Assembly (NCBI GenBank): GCA_049585815.1
Contig: JBAVAR010000011.1
Coordinates: 1 to 64,000 of the forward strand
Reading direction: 5' to 3'
Length of the DNA stretch: 64,000 nt
DNA from: DATLSM01 sp049585815
GTDB lineage: Bacteria > Actinomycetota > Thermoleophilia > Solirubrobacterales > 70-9
The notes under the pieces were generated by a model that was not told the DNA's origin, made no database searches, and was given only the letters and a program-made list of their open reading frames with translations. The position numbers and the translations under genes were made by a program. Numbering within the stretch: position 1 is the first letter of the stretch; every line of letters starts with the position of its first letter. This document shows positions 1-8,293 of the stretch, piece by piece.

Positions 1-866
1 GCACCAGCGCCCGCAGCACTCGCGCCGGCGCCGGCGCCGGCTCCAGCACCGCCGCCGAAGCCGAGCTTGGAGGCGATGAAGCCCTTAAGGGCCAGCAGCG
101 GTCCAACCGGTGAGAGCGCTGCCAGCACCTTCTCGTTGGAGCGGACCTGGGAGCGGAACGCAGAGCACTCCTCGCACTCGCGAACATGTCGCCGAACCGG
201 GCCAGAGACCTTGCGCAGCCCCTCGGCGGCCTCGGCGAGCTCGAGTCTGACCTCACCGCAGGTGAGCAGGCGGGCCTGGCTTGCCTCGGCGAGGGAGATG
301 CGCGCTCTCACCAGCAACGACTTGACCGATGGCACGCTGGTGTCCATTGCCTGCGCGATCTCCTCGTAGGAGAGAGCATCCATCTCGCGCAGGAGCAGCG
401 CTGAGCGCTGCGTCTCGGGGAGCTTGCCGACGTCGGTGAGGAGTTGGCGGAACTCCTCGCGGTTGTGGACCTTCTCCGCCGTGGAGGAAGCCTCGACGGC
501 GGGAACCATGTCCATCGATTCCTGGGCATCTGCGGTCGGTTTGCGCAGGTGGTTGAGGCAGCGGTTGCGCGCTATCCGGTAGAGCCAGGGCCGCAGGTTG
601 ATCTCGCGCTCGTCGGCGAGCATCGCCCGGTAGGCGTTGACGAAAACCTCCTGGAGGACGTCTTCTGCATCCTCCGTGGAGTTCAGCATCTGACGGCAGA
701 AGCCGAGCAGACGGCCCTGGTAGCGGTCGACGATCGTCTCGAAGGCGCCGGCGTTGCCGCCTCTCGCCATCGCGATTAGACGCTCGTCTCCCTGAAGCTT
801 GAGCAGAGGGGACCGCCGGGCTAGTAGTCCGCGTTGACTGGCGTGGGTTAGTGCGGAAGCCTCCAA
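1..866 (-). CDS. ECF sigma factor with C-terminal zinc-finger-like tail (partial)
   Basis: RNA polymerase sigma factor of the extracytoplasmic-function type; the 3' end lies beyond the window edge, with 288 codons visible. Region 2 is at about residues 42-83 (FETIVDRYQGRLLGFCRQML, then EDAEDVLQEVFVNAY), followed by RPWLYRIARNRCLNHLR. Region 4 (LPETQRSALLLREMDALSYEEIAQ) is at about 149-195. After it comes a segment with C203, H227, C231 and C234, the HxxxCxxC pattern of zinc-binding anti-sigma domains (zf-HC2), then an Ala/Gly-rich stretch. The start chosen is TTG at 866, preceded by GGAGAG at suitable spacing; it adds the N-terminal part GLLARRSPLLKLQGDERL, which fits the family better than the ATG at 770. 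A sigma factor carrying its own ZAS-like domain could be redox- or metal-responsive; that is inference. Confidence 0.85.
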   Translation of the reverse strand, partial: MEASALTHASQRGLLARRSPLLKLQGDERLIAMARGGNAGAFETIVDRYQGRLLGFCRQMLNSTEDAEDVLQEVFVNAYRAMLADEREINLRPWLYRIARNRCLNHLRKPTADAQESMDMVPAVEASSTAEKVHNREEFRQLLTDVGKLPETQRSALLLREMDALSYEEIAQAMDTSVPSVKSLLVRARISLAEASQARLLTCGEVRLELAEAAEGLRKVSGPVRRHVRECEECSAFRSQVRSNEKVLAALSPVGPLLALKGFIASKLGFGGGAGAGAGAGASAAGAG

Positions 867-977
867 GCTATCTCTCCAGGGAAGGCGTTGTTTTCTGTAC
901 TTGTCCTTAGAGACACCGTACCAGCGGGGTTGTTGCGGTCAAGGCAACTTTTTTTGCTTTTACGCCTGCCGCCGGAG

Positions 978-1063
978 TGCCCGGGGCGGGACTCGAACCC
1001 GCAAGCCCCCGAGGGGGCAGCGCCTTTTAAGGGCGCCGCTTTTGCCAGTTTCGCCACCCGGGC
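978..1063 (-). tRNA. tRNA-Leu (anticodon UAA)
   Basis: Reading the minus strand, the acceptor GCCCGGG pairs with CCCGGGC, followed by discriminator A. The anticodon stem GCGCC/GGCGC encloses the loop CTTAAAA, giving anticodon UAA. A long variable arm (CTGCCCCCTCGGGGGCTT) marks a class II tRNA, and the T arm GCGGG-TTCGAGT-CCCGC is canonical. No CCA is encoded. Confidence 0.95.
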
Positions 1064-1108
1064 TAGGCGATGGTAACCGGCGCCTCAACGCTCCTATAGG
1101 CTCGATTC

Positions 1109-2725
1109 ATGGAGGTTCACGGGGGGCGACTTGTCGCAAAGGCTCTGAAATCGAGGGGGGTCGGCCACCTCTTCACGCTTTCCGGGGGCCACCTCTTCTC
1201 GATCTATGACGGCTGCCGCGAGGAGGGGATCGAGATAGTCGATGTCCGTCACGAGCAGTCCGCCGCCTTCGCCGCCGAGGGCTACGCCAAGGCGACCCGG
1301 CGGGTTGGGGTGGCGGCGCTGACGGCCGGGCCGGGAGTGACCAACGGGATGAGCGCGATCGCGGGGGCGCAGGCCAACCGCTCACCGCTCTGTGTGCTGG
1401 GCGGGCGGGCGCCAGAGCTGCGCTGGGGCTCGGGATCACTGCAGGAGATTGACCACCTCCCATTTGTCTCGCCACTTGTCAAGTCAGCCGAAACGGTGAG
1501 AGAGCCGGGGCAGATAGCGAGGACGACTGCGGCGGCGCTTGACCGGGCATTATCGGCGCCCAGCGGCCCGACTTTCATCGACTACCCGCTCGACGTCGTC
1601 TTCTCCGAGGCCGAGGTGGAGGACCTGGAGCCCCCGCCGCCCGCGCTCAGCCCTGCGGCCGAGGGAGTCGAGGAGGCAGCGGCACTGCTGGCGGCGGCCG
1701 AGCGCCCGGTGATCATGGCGGGCAGCGGGCTCTACTGGGCTCATGGCGAGGATCAGCTCGGCGCCCTGGCCGAGGTGCTCGGCATCCCTGTGTTCCTCAA
1801 TGGTCTTGGCCGCGGCTGCCTTGCGGCCGATCACGAGCTCGCCTTCAGCCGCGCTCGCGGCTTCGGACTGAAGGGGGCTGACGTGGCGCTCGTCGTCGGG
1901 GTGCCGATCGATTTCCGGCTCGGGTTCGGGGCAAGCTTCGGAGAGGAGACGAAGATCGTCAGGCTTGACGTCGCGCCGAACGCGCTGAGCGCCAACCGAG
2001 CACCTCAGCTGGACCTTGTCGGTGACATCGCGGCGAGCCTGGAGGCGATCCGCGACTCGGCCTCGGCGTCCGGTTCGCGTACCCGATCCTGGCTGGCCGA
2101 GCTGCGCTCGGTCGAGGAGGAGCGGGGGGCCAGCGAGCGCGAGGAGCTGGAGGACCCACGATCGCCACTGCACCCGGTTCGCATATACAACGAGCTGGGC
2201 GAGGTGCTTGATCGCGATGCGATCGTGGTCGGAGATGGTGGCGACTTCGTCTCCTACGCGGGCCGCTTCGTGGATACCTTCGAGCCAGGCTGCTGGATGG
2301 ATCCTGGGCCGTTCGGTTGCCTTGGCGCCGGTCCCGGCCAGGCAATGGGCGCCAAGCTTGCCCATCCTGACCGCCAGGTTTGCCTGCTGCTCGGGGACGG
2401 TGCCTTCGGTTTCGCCGGGATGGAGTTCGACACAATGGCGCGTCACCGTCTCGGGGTGGTCGGCGTGATGGGCAACAACGGAATTTGGGCGTTGGAGCAT
2501 CACCCGATGAAATTCCTCTACGGATACTCGGTTGCGGCTGAGCTGCGGCCCGAAACTCGCTATGACGAAATGGTCGAATCGCTCGGTTGTGATGGCGTCT
2601 TGGTGCGCGAGCCGGCTGAGCTCAGGCCGGCGCTTGAGCGGGCCTTTGAGTCGGGCCGGCCGACCCTGGTGAATGTCCTCACCGATCCCGAGGTTGTCTA
2701 CCCACGCAGGTCGAATTTGGCTTAG
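1109..2725 (+). CDS. Thiamine-diphosphate enzyme, acetolactate synthase-like
   Basis: 538-residue ThDP-dependent enzyme with the three-domain layout of the acetolactate synthase/2-hydroxyacyl-CoA lyase family. The N-terminal Pyr domain carries the conserved activating glutamate in RHEQSAAFAAEGYA (E49) and GPGVTN. The central domain has the NAD-like fold run PVIMAGSGLYWAHGEDQLGAL. The C-terminal PP domain carries GDGAFGFAGMEFD followed by MGNNGIW, the GDG-to-NN motif that binds ThDP and magnesium. The ending LTDPEVVYPRRSNLA resembles mycobacterial IlvG-type proteins. Whether it makes acetolactate or cleaves a 2-hydroxyacyl-CoA cannot be decided from sequence alone, and no small regulatory subunit lies next to it. 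The start is the first ATG; there is no clear ribosome binding site, so the message may be leaderless. Confidence 0.9.
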   Translation: MEVHGGRLVAKALKSRGVGHLFTLSGGHLFSIYDGCREEGIEIVDVRHEQSAAFAAEGYAKATRRVGVAALTAGPGVTNGMSAIAGAQANRSPLCVLGGRAPELRWGSGSLQEIDHLPFVSPLVKSAETVREPGQIARTTAAALDRALSAPSGPTFIDYPLDVVFSEAEVEDLEPPPPALSPAAEGVEEAAALLAAAERPVIMAGSGLYWAHGEDQLGALAEVLGIPVFLNGLGRGCLAADHELAFSRARGFGLKGADVALVVGVPIDFRLGFGASFGEETKIVRLDVAPNALSANRAPQLDLVGDIAASLEAIRDSASASGSRTRSWLAELRSVEEERGASEREELEDPRSPLHPVRIYNELGEVLDRDAIVVGDGGDFVSYAGRFVDTFEPGCWMDPGPFGCLGAGPGQAMGAKLAHPDRQVCLLLGDGAFGFAGMEFDTMARHRLGVVGVMGNNGIWALEHHPMKFLYGYSVAAELRPETRYDEMVESLGCDGVLVREPAELRPALERAFESGRPTLVNVLTDPEVVYPRRSNLA

Positions 2726-2783
2726 AGCTGCGGGTTGCCCCCCATGCTTGCCTAGCTGCGCCCAGGGCATCGCTCCCGGACGC

Positions 2784-2813
2784 GAATCGGCCGCCCATGG
2801 GGGCGGCCGATTC
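2784..2813. terminator. Perfect hairpin between convergent genes
   Basis: A 13-bp perfect inverted repeat (GAATCGGCCGCCC / GGGCGGCCGATTC) with a 4-nt loop lies 59 bp after the ThDP enzyme and before the 3' end of the convergent exopolyphosphatase-family gene. There is no T tract, so it is a candidate bidirectional attenuator or terminator rather than a classic intrinsic one. Confidence 0.5.
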
Positions 2814-3143
2814 AGTTCAGTCCCTCAGGACGGGCAGGGGTACGTCTTCAGGGACCTGTGTATTCGATGGGTTCAGACGGCGGGAGGCGCCATGATGCGG
2901 CAATCGCCCGAACCCTGTTCCGGGGCTTCGGTGGAGATATGCCCCACTTTTTCCCCGATGCGAAAATTATCTGCCCGGCTGTCCGATGCGTCCAGTCGTC
3001 TCCTTTCGCGTCCCTCAAAAGTAGGTAGTAATTGTCTACTCACTATTCTGGCTTCGAAGCTGGGCTTCGCCCAACTGTCCTGCCCCCCTCCAGGCGGCTG
3101 TCCATCCGGTCCCGAGTGGTTTTAGCGGGCACTGGGTTGGTAG
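2814..3143. other. Intergenic stretch without a recognisable gene
   Basis: Convergent intergenic region between the ThDP enzyme and the exopolyphosphatase-family gene. I see no coding sequence with family-like content, no tRNA and no obvious repeat apart from the hairpin just upstream. Confidence 0.5.
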
Positions 3144-4079
3144 TTATCCGCAATCCGCGGCGGCGAGCGCGGCTCCGTAGAGGATGTCGTGCTCGGAGAC
3201 TTCAATCTCCTCGAGTCCGAAGGCCCGCATGGTTTCAATCAGGATCACAACCCCGGCAACAACTGTGGGTGCGCGGTCTGGGTGGAGACCGGTTACCTCC
3301 ATCCGCGCGGCAAGGGGCGCCGAGGCGAGCCGCGAGAGCATTCGTTGGATCGAGCGGAGAGAGAGGCGATGCCCGTGGACGCGTGTGGGATCGTAGGGAG
3401 CGAGCTCCATCTCGATAGCGGCCAATGAGGTTGGGGTGCCGGCAACCGCGATCCCTGAGTTCGCGCGCGGGGGCGGCGGGTGCACGGCGAGCGCGGCCTC
3501 TATCAGTCCGCGGACGTCGGTCGCCAATGCCTCGAGCTCGACGGCGGTGGGTGGGTCAGAGGAAAGATGCCTCTCGGTGTGGCGGACGACGCCGGCCTGC
3601 ATGGAGGTGTGGAAGTAGATCTTCTCACCGGAGCCAACGATCAACTCGGTGGAGCCACCACCAATATCAACGACCAGCGTTGGTTCGGAGGGTGGGGACT
3701 CGGAAGTGGCCCCGATATAGGTGAGCCGCGCCTCCTCATCACCATCTAGTACCCGGGCTGAAAGCGCGAACCGCTCCCTCAGCTCCGCAACAAAGGCGCT
3801 CCCGTTGGCCGCATCGCGGACGGCGCTGGTCGCGATCGCTTCGATCGCGTCTACGCCCGTCTCGCGCACGATGGTCATGTATTCGGCGATCGCGTCGCAA
3901 GCGGCCTCGACCGCATCGGCCGAGAGTTGCCCTGTGAGATCGACGCCGCCGCCAAGGCGAGTAACGGTGCTGCGCCGCTCGACCTCCTCGACCCGTTCAT
4001 CCTGGATGTCGGCGATCAGCAGGCGCGCCGAGTTGGTGCCGATATCGATTACCGCGACCCTGTGGGCCCCTGAGCTCAT
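3144..4079 (-). CDS. ppx: Exopolyphosphatase / GppA family phosphatase
   Basis: 311-residue member of the Ppx/GppA (actin/HSP70 fold) family, which hydrolyses polyphosphate or converts pppGpp to ppGpp. The N-terminal phosphate-binding loop is VIDIGTNSARLLIAD (about residues 9-23). The second loop is VVDIGGGSTELIVGSG, preceded by the conserved IATSAVRDAANG and DGDEEARLTY motifs. The length matches the short, single-core actinobacterial Ppx proteins that lack the C-terminal HD domain. The first ATG gives the usual N terminus. The initiator tRNA gene lies just upstream on the opposite strand. Assignment to the family is firm; whether the substrate is polyP or pppGpp is open. Confidence 0.92.
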   Translation of the reverse strand: MSSGAHRVAVIDIGTNSARLLIADIQDERVEEVERRSTVTRLGGGVDLTGQLSADAVEAACDAIAEYMTIVRETGVDAIEAIATSAVRDAANGSAFVAELRERFALSARVLDGDEEARLTYIGATSESPPSEPTLVVDIGGGSTELIVGSGEKIYFHTSMQAGVVRHTERHLSSDPPTAVELEALATDVRGLIEAALAVHPPPPRANSGIAVAGTPTSLAAIEMELAPYDPTRVHGHRLSLRSIQRMLSRLASAPLAARMEVTGLHPDRAPTVVAGVVILIETMRAFGLEEIEVSEHDILYGAALAAADCG

Positions 4080-4132
4080 GAGGCCGGCACTCTAGAGCGG
4101 GGTGACCTTCCGTTGCTAGCATGGTGATCCGC

Positions 4133-4206
<74 letters not shown>

Positions 4207-4211
4207 TAGGA

Positions 4212-4244
4212 GAAATCCCCGCTAACCGGGGGTTTCTTTCGTTT
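4212..4244 (+). terminator. Intrinsic terminator of the initiator tRNA
   Basis: The arms GAAATCCCC and GGGGGTTTC fold around a short loop and are followed by TTTCGTTT, immediately after the tRNA. This is a good rho-independent terminator. Confidence 0.8.
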
Positions 4245-4597
4245 GAGACCCCTCGTCGAATCCGGTCCGTGGTACCAACGGACTCCGTTTATGCGTGACT
4301 TTTTCGCCCCTCGGATGACATTCAGGCCCACAAAAAAGGCTTCGGATGGCGGAGAAATTGGACCGCCTGGCCGAGCGGAATATGGCGGTCTCTAGCCCGG
4401 CGATTGGCCTGGGTGCCTACGTCGGCGTGTCACTCAAGCGGGGTTGGCGGATCCAAGCCTGCAGCGTCTGGTTCATGCTTTGGGGGTCCGACGAAACCCG
4501 GACAGACCCCTGCGCACTAGCGCAGCTGGGCAAGGTTCACGGCCAGCTACGGGGCCGTAAACCGCTGGCGAACCTGACGCACGACGGAGGGAGCGCC

Positions 4598-5476
4598 TCA
4601 GGCCGCCACCCTATAGGCGACCTGACGCTCGCTCTTCCCCTTCAGGGCCAGCTCCTCGCGTCTGCCGACCGGCTCCGGCAGGCCCGCCGCGACGTTCTCG
4701 GAGAGAATGATCTCGCCACCCTCCGCCTGGCCCTGCAGGCGGGAGGCAGTGTTGACGACGTCGCCTACCGCGGTGAAGTCGTAAAGGGCGCGTTCGCCGA
4801 TGTTGCCGACGAACGCCTGGCCGACGTCCATCCCAACGCCCATCTCGACGAAGGGCCCGGCCTCGCTGCCGTAGCCGACAGCCTGCATCAGTCCACGGGC
4901 ATGGTCGAGCATCAGCGCCGAGACATCGTCCTGCTCGACGTTTCGCAGGACGTCCGGCAGGTAGAGGGCCATCACCTCATCGCCGATCAACTTGTCGATG
5001 ATCGCGTCAGGGAACAGCACGTCCTCAGCACAGCGGTAGAAGCGGCGTAGGAGCCGCGACATCTCCTCGGGGTCACTGGACTCGCTCTGGGAGGTGAAGC
5101 CGCGAATGTCGGCAAAGAGGATCCCGGCCCGCATGGTCATCCCACCGGGGGGCGACGTCTCGACGCAGGCCGCACAGACGGTCGGGTTCTTGCGCGAGGG
5201 CCTGTAGCCGAGCGGCCCTACTACGAAGCGGCCGAATCCAGCAAAGGGAGCGCCGCAGCGGCCACAGCGGGGGCTGCTTGGCAGGGCGCGCCAGAACCTC
5301 CGCAACGCATGCATCATCATGGAGTTTTCCATCCCGTAGTAGGCGCTCCAATCCTCGGTCTGGAGCGGTTCGCCGCGCTTGCGCCCGGCATCCCTCCGCA
5401 GCTTGCGAAGCCCCATCCGCTGCCACAGCGTGAGCTTTTCCCGCTCGGTGGCGGACCCTGCGGACCCCTCCTTCAT
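4598..5476 (-). CDS. Class III adenylate/guanylate cyclase with N-terminal zinc-ribbon-like segment
   Basis: About 292 residues from the preferred ATG at 5476; the frame stays open upstream to 5671, but that part has no family-like content. The catalytic domain spans about 115-292. FADIRGF supplies the first metal-binding Asp (D123), DKLIGDEVMALY the second (D166) and the substrate-contacting Lys (K162), and VGDVVNTASRL the transition-state Asn (N242) and Arg (R246). Before it, C71-x2-C74 and C101-x2-C104 form a CxxC...CxxC pair that looks like a zinc ribbon or redox sensor. No membrane segment is seen, so it should be cytoplasmic. It would make cAMP (or cGMP) as a signal. Cysteine-gated regulation is inference. 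Confidence 0.88.
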   Translation of the reverse strand: MKEGSAGSATEREKLTLWQRMGLRKLRRDAGRKRGEPLQTEDWSAYYGMENSMMMHALRRFWRALPSSPRCGRCGAPFAGFGRFVVGPLGYRPSRKNPTVCAACVETSPPGGMTMRAGILFADIRGFTSQSESSDPEEMSRLLRRFYRCAEDVLFPDAIIDKLIGDEVMALYLPDVLRNVEQDDVSALMLDHARGLMQAVGYGSEAGPFVEMGVGMDVGQAFVGNIGERALYDFTAVGDVVNTASRLQGQAEGGEIILSENVAAGLPEPVGRREELALKGKSERQVAYRVAA

Positions 5477-5705
5477 GGTGCTGATGCTATCCCCGCCGTC
5501 AGGTCGCCCGCGGCAACTTGTCTGGGTTTCGTCAACCCCTATCCAACGGCAAAGCTTTCTGCGCCCTGGGCATGGCGGCTGACTGATTCTCGCCATTCTG
5601 CAGCCATCAGCTTGCCGCCCGGGGCTGAGGCGAGAGAATTGACCCCGCAGCTGACTCGAGGACCGCAACATTCACCGTCTTGCCGGTCTTGGCGTCGCTC
5701 AATCC

Positions 5706-5736
5706 TTGACACATTTTAGGCCGCGAGTGCGATTTA
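5706..5736 (+). promoter_or_regulatory. Sigma-70-like promoter, probably leaderless
   Basis: TTGACA at 5706-5711 is followed about 19 bp later by GATTTA (5731-5736). The GTG start of the next gene is at 5743, about where transcription would begin, and no ribosome binding site is present. This suggests a leaderless message, a common actinobacterial arrangement. Confidence 0.5.
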
Positions 5737-5742
5737 TCAGCA

Positions 5743-6027
5743 GTGGAACCCAATTACGCAAAGGCGCAAGACGCTGAACTGATCGGCGCAGGCCGCGCTG
5801 AAGCGTTCGCGGTGGTCTACGACCGGCATGCCGCTGCGATCTACAACTGGGCCCGGTCGAGAGTCGGCGACCACGCCCCCGATCTCACCGCCGAGACATT
5901 CGCCCGCGCCTGGCTCTCGCGAGGCTCGTTCAGGGACGGTGCCGAGGGCTCCGCGTTTCCGTGGCTCCTGGGCATCGCGCAAAACCTGCAGTCGCGGGCT
6001 AGACGGGGTTTGGTGCGGAAATCCGCT
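5743..6027 (+). pseudogene. Truncated ECF sigma factor (region 2 only)
   Basis: From GTG 5743 the frame gives a clear ECF region 2: RAEAFAVVYDRHAAAIYNWA, then DLTAETFARAWLSRGSFRD and AFPWLLGIAQNLQSRARRG. Family resemblance stops at about 6015, where a repeat resembling a tRNA 3' end begins. The frame runs on to 6204 through Pro/Arg-rich sequence with no region 4. A functional sigma factor needs region 4 to bind the -35 element, so this is a remnant, apparently cut at the repeat. It is a truncated gene rather than a small anti-sigma or other protein, because the region-2 match is specific. Confidence 0.7.
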
Positions 6028-6080
6028 CGACGATCCGCGGGCGGTAGCGAGAGACGAATCCCGCCCCCGCTATCGAGAAA
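6015..6080 (+). repeat. Repeat copy 1, with a 19-nt tRNA-fMet 3'-end match
   Basis: This segment includes 6055-6073, identical over 19 nt to the 3' end of the initiator tRNA (4189-4207), followed like the tRNA by a GAGAAA and terminator-like sequence. It resembles copies at 13267-13320 and 22891-22935 (shared CGGAAATnCGCTCGACnATCCG and/or GGTAGCGAGAG and CGCTAT blocks). Confidence 0.6.
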
Positions 6081-6210
6081 AGGGCCTGCAAAGCAACCCC
6101 CCTTTCCCCTTTTCTTTGCTCCAAGCCCGATCTCACCCCGACTGCGTCGTCTCAATAGCGTCTTATTTTCTCCCAGGGACAGTTTGGCTGTGGGCCCAGG
6201 GTAGTGCCGA

Positions 6211-6558
6211 CTACTTCAGCGCCAGCTCGAGGCCGTAGGCGACTGCAAGCACTACGGCACTTGCCAGCGCCAACCTGAAGGCGAGTCCTCGGCGCCGACC
6301 GCTAAAGAGCGTGTAGAGGGCAGCGAGGAGGAAGCCGAAGCCGAGGAGGACGCCGGGCAGGCCGAGGACGGCGGCGTCGATCTGCTGGGCGGTCGAGTAG
6401 GTCGAGTCTCCATAGTGCCCGCGCAGGATGTGGATGAAGATGAAAAGCCCGATGAAGGTGACGATCTGGAAGAGGAGCGCGAGGACCAGCAGGCCGATCC
6501 GCCCGAGCGCCCCGGTTCGCGCACCCGCTGCTTCCTCCTCGCCCAGTTTAGGCGGCAT
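6211..6558 (-). CDS. Small integral membrane protein, function unknown
   Basis: About 115 residues from the ATG at 6558. An acidic N terminus (MPPKLGEEEAAGARTG) is followed by three hydrophobic helices: IGLLVLALLFQIVTFIGLFIF, AAVLGLPGVLLGFGFLLAALY and LAFRLALASAVVLAVAYGLELAL. A short positively charged SGRRRG loop lies before the last helix. I do not recognise the family. The frame is open further upstream (to 6675), but that part overlaps the neighbouring broken gene and is unlikely to be translated; a GTG about 10 codons upstream is an alternative start. Confidence 0.6.
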   Translation of the reverse strand: MPPKLGEEEAAGARTGALGRIGLLVLALLFQIVTFIGLFIFIHILRGHYGDSTYSTAQQIDAAVLGLPGVLLGFGFLLAALYTLFSGRRRGLAFRLALASAVVLAVAYGLELALK

Positions 6559-6592
6559 TGACGGGGAGCTGACGCTGTCGGCCACGGTTATC

Positions 6593-7016
6593 TCAGCAGC
6601 CTTTTTCGCCCAATGGGCGTAGGGGCTCGCTCCCCCGGCGGCGGAAGCCGGGCGGCAAGGGCCCTTGCAGGACATAGCGCAGCCGCGAGTAGATCGTCAC
6701 GCCCCGGCATGGGATCTCGTCGCTGAGACCCACGGCCGCGGGGGCGGAAGACCTTGCCCTGGGCGCAGTCGGGACTACAGCCACGGACGTAGGCCCGCGC
6801 CCTTGCGTTGGCGACCGCGCCGCCGTAGCTCTGGTAGCGGATACCGGCGATCGCAAAGGTGCCGTCGGCGGAGAGGCCGATCGCGTGGGGGCGGTAGGTG
6901 AGTTCCTGGCTGACGATGTCGCGCTCGACGTAGACCCTGTGCGTTGCGCCGGTCGCGGTCGCGGTGCCGGTGGGTAGCACAAATGCAAAGACGGCAGTGA
7001 TCAAGCGGCGCAGCAT
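6593..7016 (-). pseudogene. Secreted protein with internal frameshift
   Basis: From ATG 7016 the protein has a signal peptide (MLRRLITAVFAFVLPTGTATA) and a plausible small secreted domain (HRVYVERDIVSQELTYRPH, then GTFAIAGIRYQSYGGAVANA, then RGCSPDCAQGKVFRPR). Near 6737-6745, in a C/G-rich run, the coding signal moves to another frame, which continues VGLSDEIPC, RGVTIYSRLRYVLQGPLPPGF and ends at 6593. The two halves together read as one about 140-residue secreted protein. Either a 1-nt indel broke the gene or it is a base-calling error in a homopolymer. The two cysteines before the break may form a disulfide. Function unknown. Confidence 0.55.
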
Positions 7017-7383
7017 CGCGCGAGTGTACGGTGTCGCATTGCGGTGGTCGAATCGTCGATGTGAGTCGCCTCCGGAGTTCCATGGAATCTCATCGAGATC
7101 CCCGAATCTTCGTCGCCGCAAATGCGGCCAGCCGCAAGGACGGCGACGAAGCGCTGAGCGAGGGGCTGGCCTCGCTCATCCGCGCCGTTGATCCCGACGG
7201 CGAGGCTCCGCCGCCGGTGTGGCCGACCCTCAACCTCAAACGCCCATGTTGGGATCGCTGCCGTGGCCAACACGTCGACCGGCTTGCCGGCCAAGCGCTC
7301 CAAGCGCCACAGAGCAGCTGGTCGCGGAAGTTGAAGAGGCTCATGCCTTGGTTGGCCGTCCTCAAGCCCTCCGAGCGCACTGT

Positions 7384-7476
7384 TCACTCAAGGCGGTCGG
7401 CTTCTCATACAACGAGATCGCCGAGTACCAGGGTTGGAGGCATACCAAGGTCAACCGGTGTCTAGCCGTGGGCCGG
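7384..7476 (+). pseudogene. Sigma factor region 4 remnant
   Basis: A stretch reading SLKAVGFSYNEIAEYQGW and then TKVNRCLAVGR matches the helix-turn-helix region 4.2 of actinobacterial sigma-70-family factors, which commonly read LSYxEIAExxGWxYTKVNRCLxEGR. The sequence before it (from about 7075) only loosely resembles the rest of such a gene and is in different frames, and no intact start exists. I read it as the tail of a decayed sigma gene. It is a different subtype from the truncated ECF gene at 5743, so the two are probably not halves of one gene. Confidence 0.45.
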
Positions 7477-7705
7477 CCGTGCAGCGCTTCGAAGGGGCCG
7501 CCGCGAAGGGTGAAAAGTGGCCGATTTGCCTGCCGCCTTTCGGGTGCCCCAACTTGGCGGGATCCGCCTAGGTTTAGAACCCGCTCCAATAATGGGAGTA
7601 ACTGGCTGGCGATACTCTCCGGCAACCGCTAGGCGGCCCTTCCGTCATCGCCGCTAGGCTACTCACAAGGTGCTTGCGGTCCATCACAAAAAAAGGGGAC
7701 GGTTT

Positions 7706-8158
7706 ATGCCGCTCAGGTTGGCCTCAATTCTGGCGTCGAGTTTTGTTCTGGTGCTTGCGGTCGTTGGGATTGCGCTCGCTGCGCAGCCGAAAGCGGGATA
7801 CACGTACAGCACTCCGAGCACCACAAGCCCATCGGTTTACTTCAAAGCCGCGAGCGCCAAGAAGCTGACCGAGTTCTCGGCTGGGCTGGCGCTCAAGTGC
7901 AAGGCTAAGACCTGCGGCGGCTTTGGCGGGGTCAGGTCGCTTGCGAAAAACTCCGTCAAGGTCGCCAAGTCAGGCACCTTCTTGGTGCGCGGCAACATCC
8001 TCACGATCGACAACAAAAAGCTGGGGACCGAGACTGTGACCGGAAAGTTCGTGAGCGCGACCAAGGTAAAGGGGAAAGTCACGACGCATGCCAACCTCGG
8101 CCCGTACAAGGGCGTTACCGAGAGCTACACGGCCACAGGCTTTCCTCCAAGCACGTAA
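7706..8158 (+). CDS. Secreted protein of unknown function
   Basis: 150 residues from ATG 7706, which has AAAGGGGAC upstream. A signal peptide (MPLRLASILASSFVLVLAVVGIALAA, cleavage after about residue 26) precedes a Lys/Ser/Thr-rich domain with two cysteines in LKCKAKTCGG and a run of alternating polar and hydrophobic residues suggesting a small beta sandwich (GTFLVRGNILTIDNK, TVTGKFVSATKVKGKV). It has no transmembrane helix after the signal. The family is common as an uncharacterised exported protein in related actinobacteria, by my recollection. It stands alone, with degraded genes upstream. Confidence 0.7.
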   Translation: MPLRLASILASSFVLVLAVVGIALAAQPKAGYTYSTPSTTSPSVYFKAASAKKLTEFSAGLALKCKAKTCGGFGGVRSLAKNSVKVAKSGTFLVRGNILTIDNKKLGTETVTGKFVSATKVKGKVTTHANLGPYKGVTESYTATGFPPST

Positions 8159-8293
8159 GCGATCGCCCCAGCAATGGGTCTTGAGCCTCGGCTCATGGTG
8201 AGTGAAGGCGCACACCTTGAACATTTCGGCGCCTCGGAAGGCCAGCGATCACGATGCACTCGTGGGACCGTTCGTGGTCCCGGTCGAGTCCGG

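Noticed and set aside
848..1057. Minus-strand open frame containing GAAPSGACGFESRPGH
   Set aside because: It is the tRNA-Leu gene read as protein; the 'FESRPGH' run is a T-arm translation artefact.
1550..2770. 406-codon minus-strand open frame opposite the ThDP enzyme
   Set aside because: It is antisense to a gene with clear motifs; composition follows the GC-rich complement and no family features are seen.
4207..6055. Genomic island bounded by the two tRNA-fMet 3'-end copies
   Set aside because: The interval holds only a cyclase gene and a truncated sigma gene, with no integrase or other mobile gene, so an intact island cannot be claimed.
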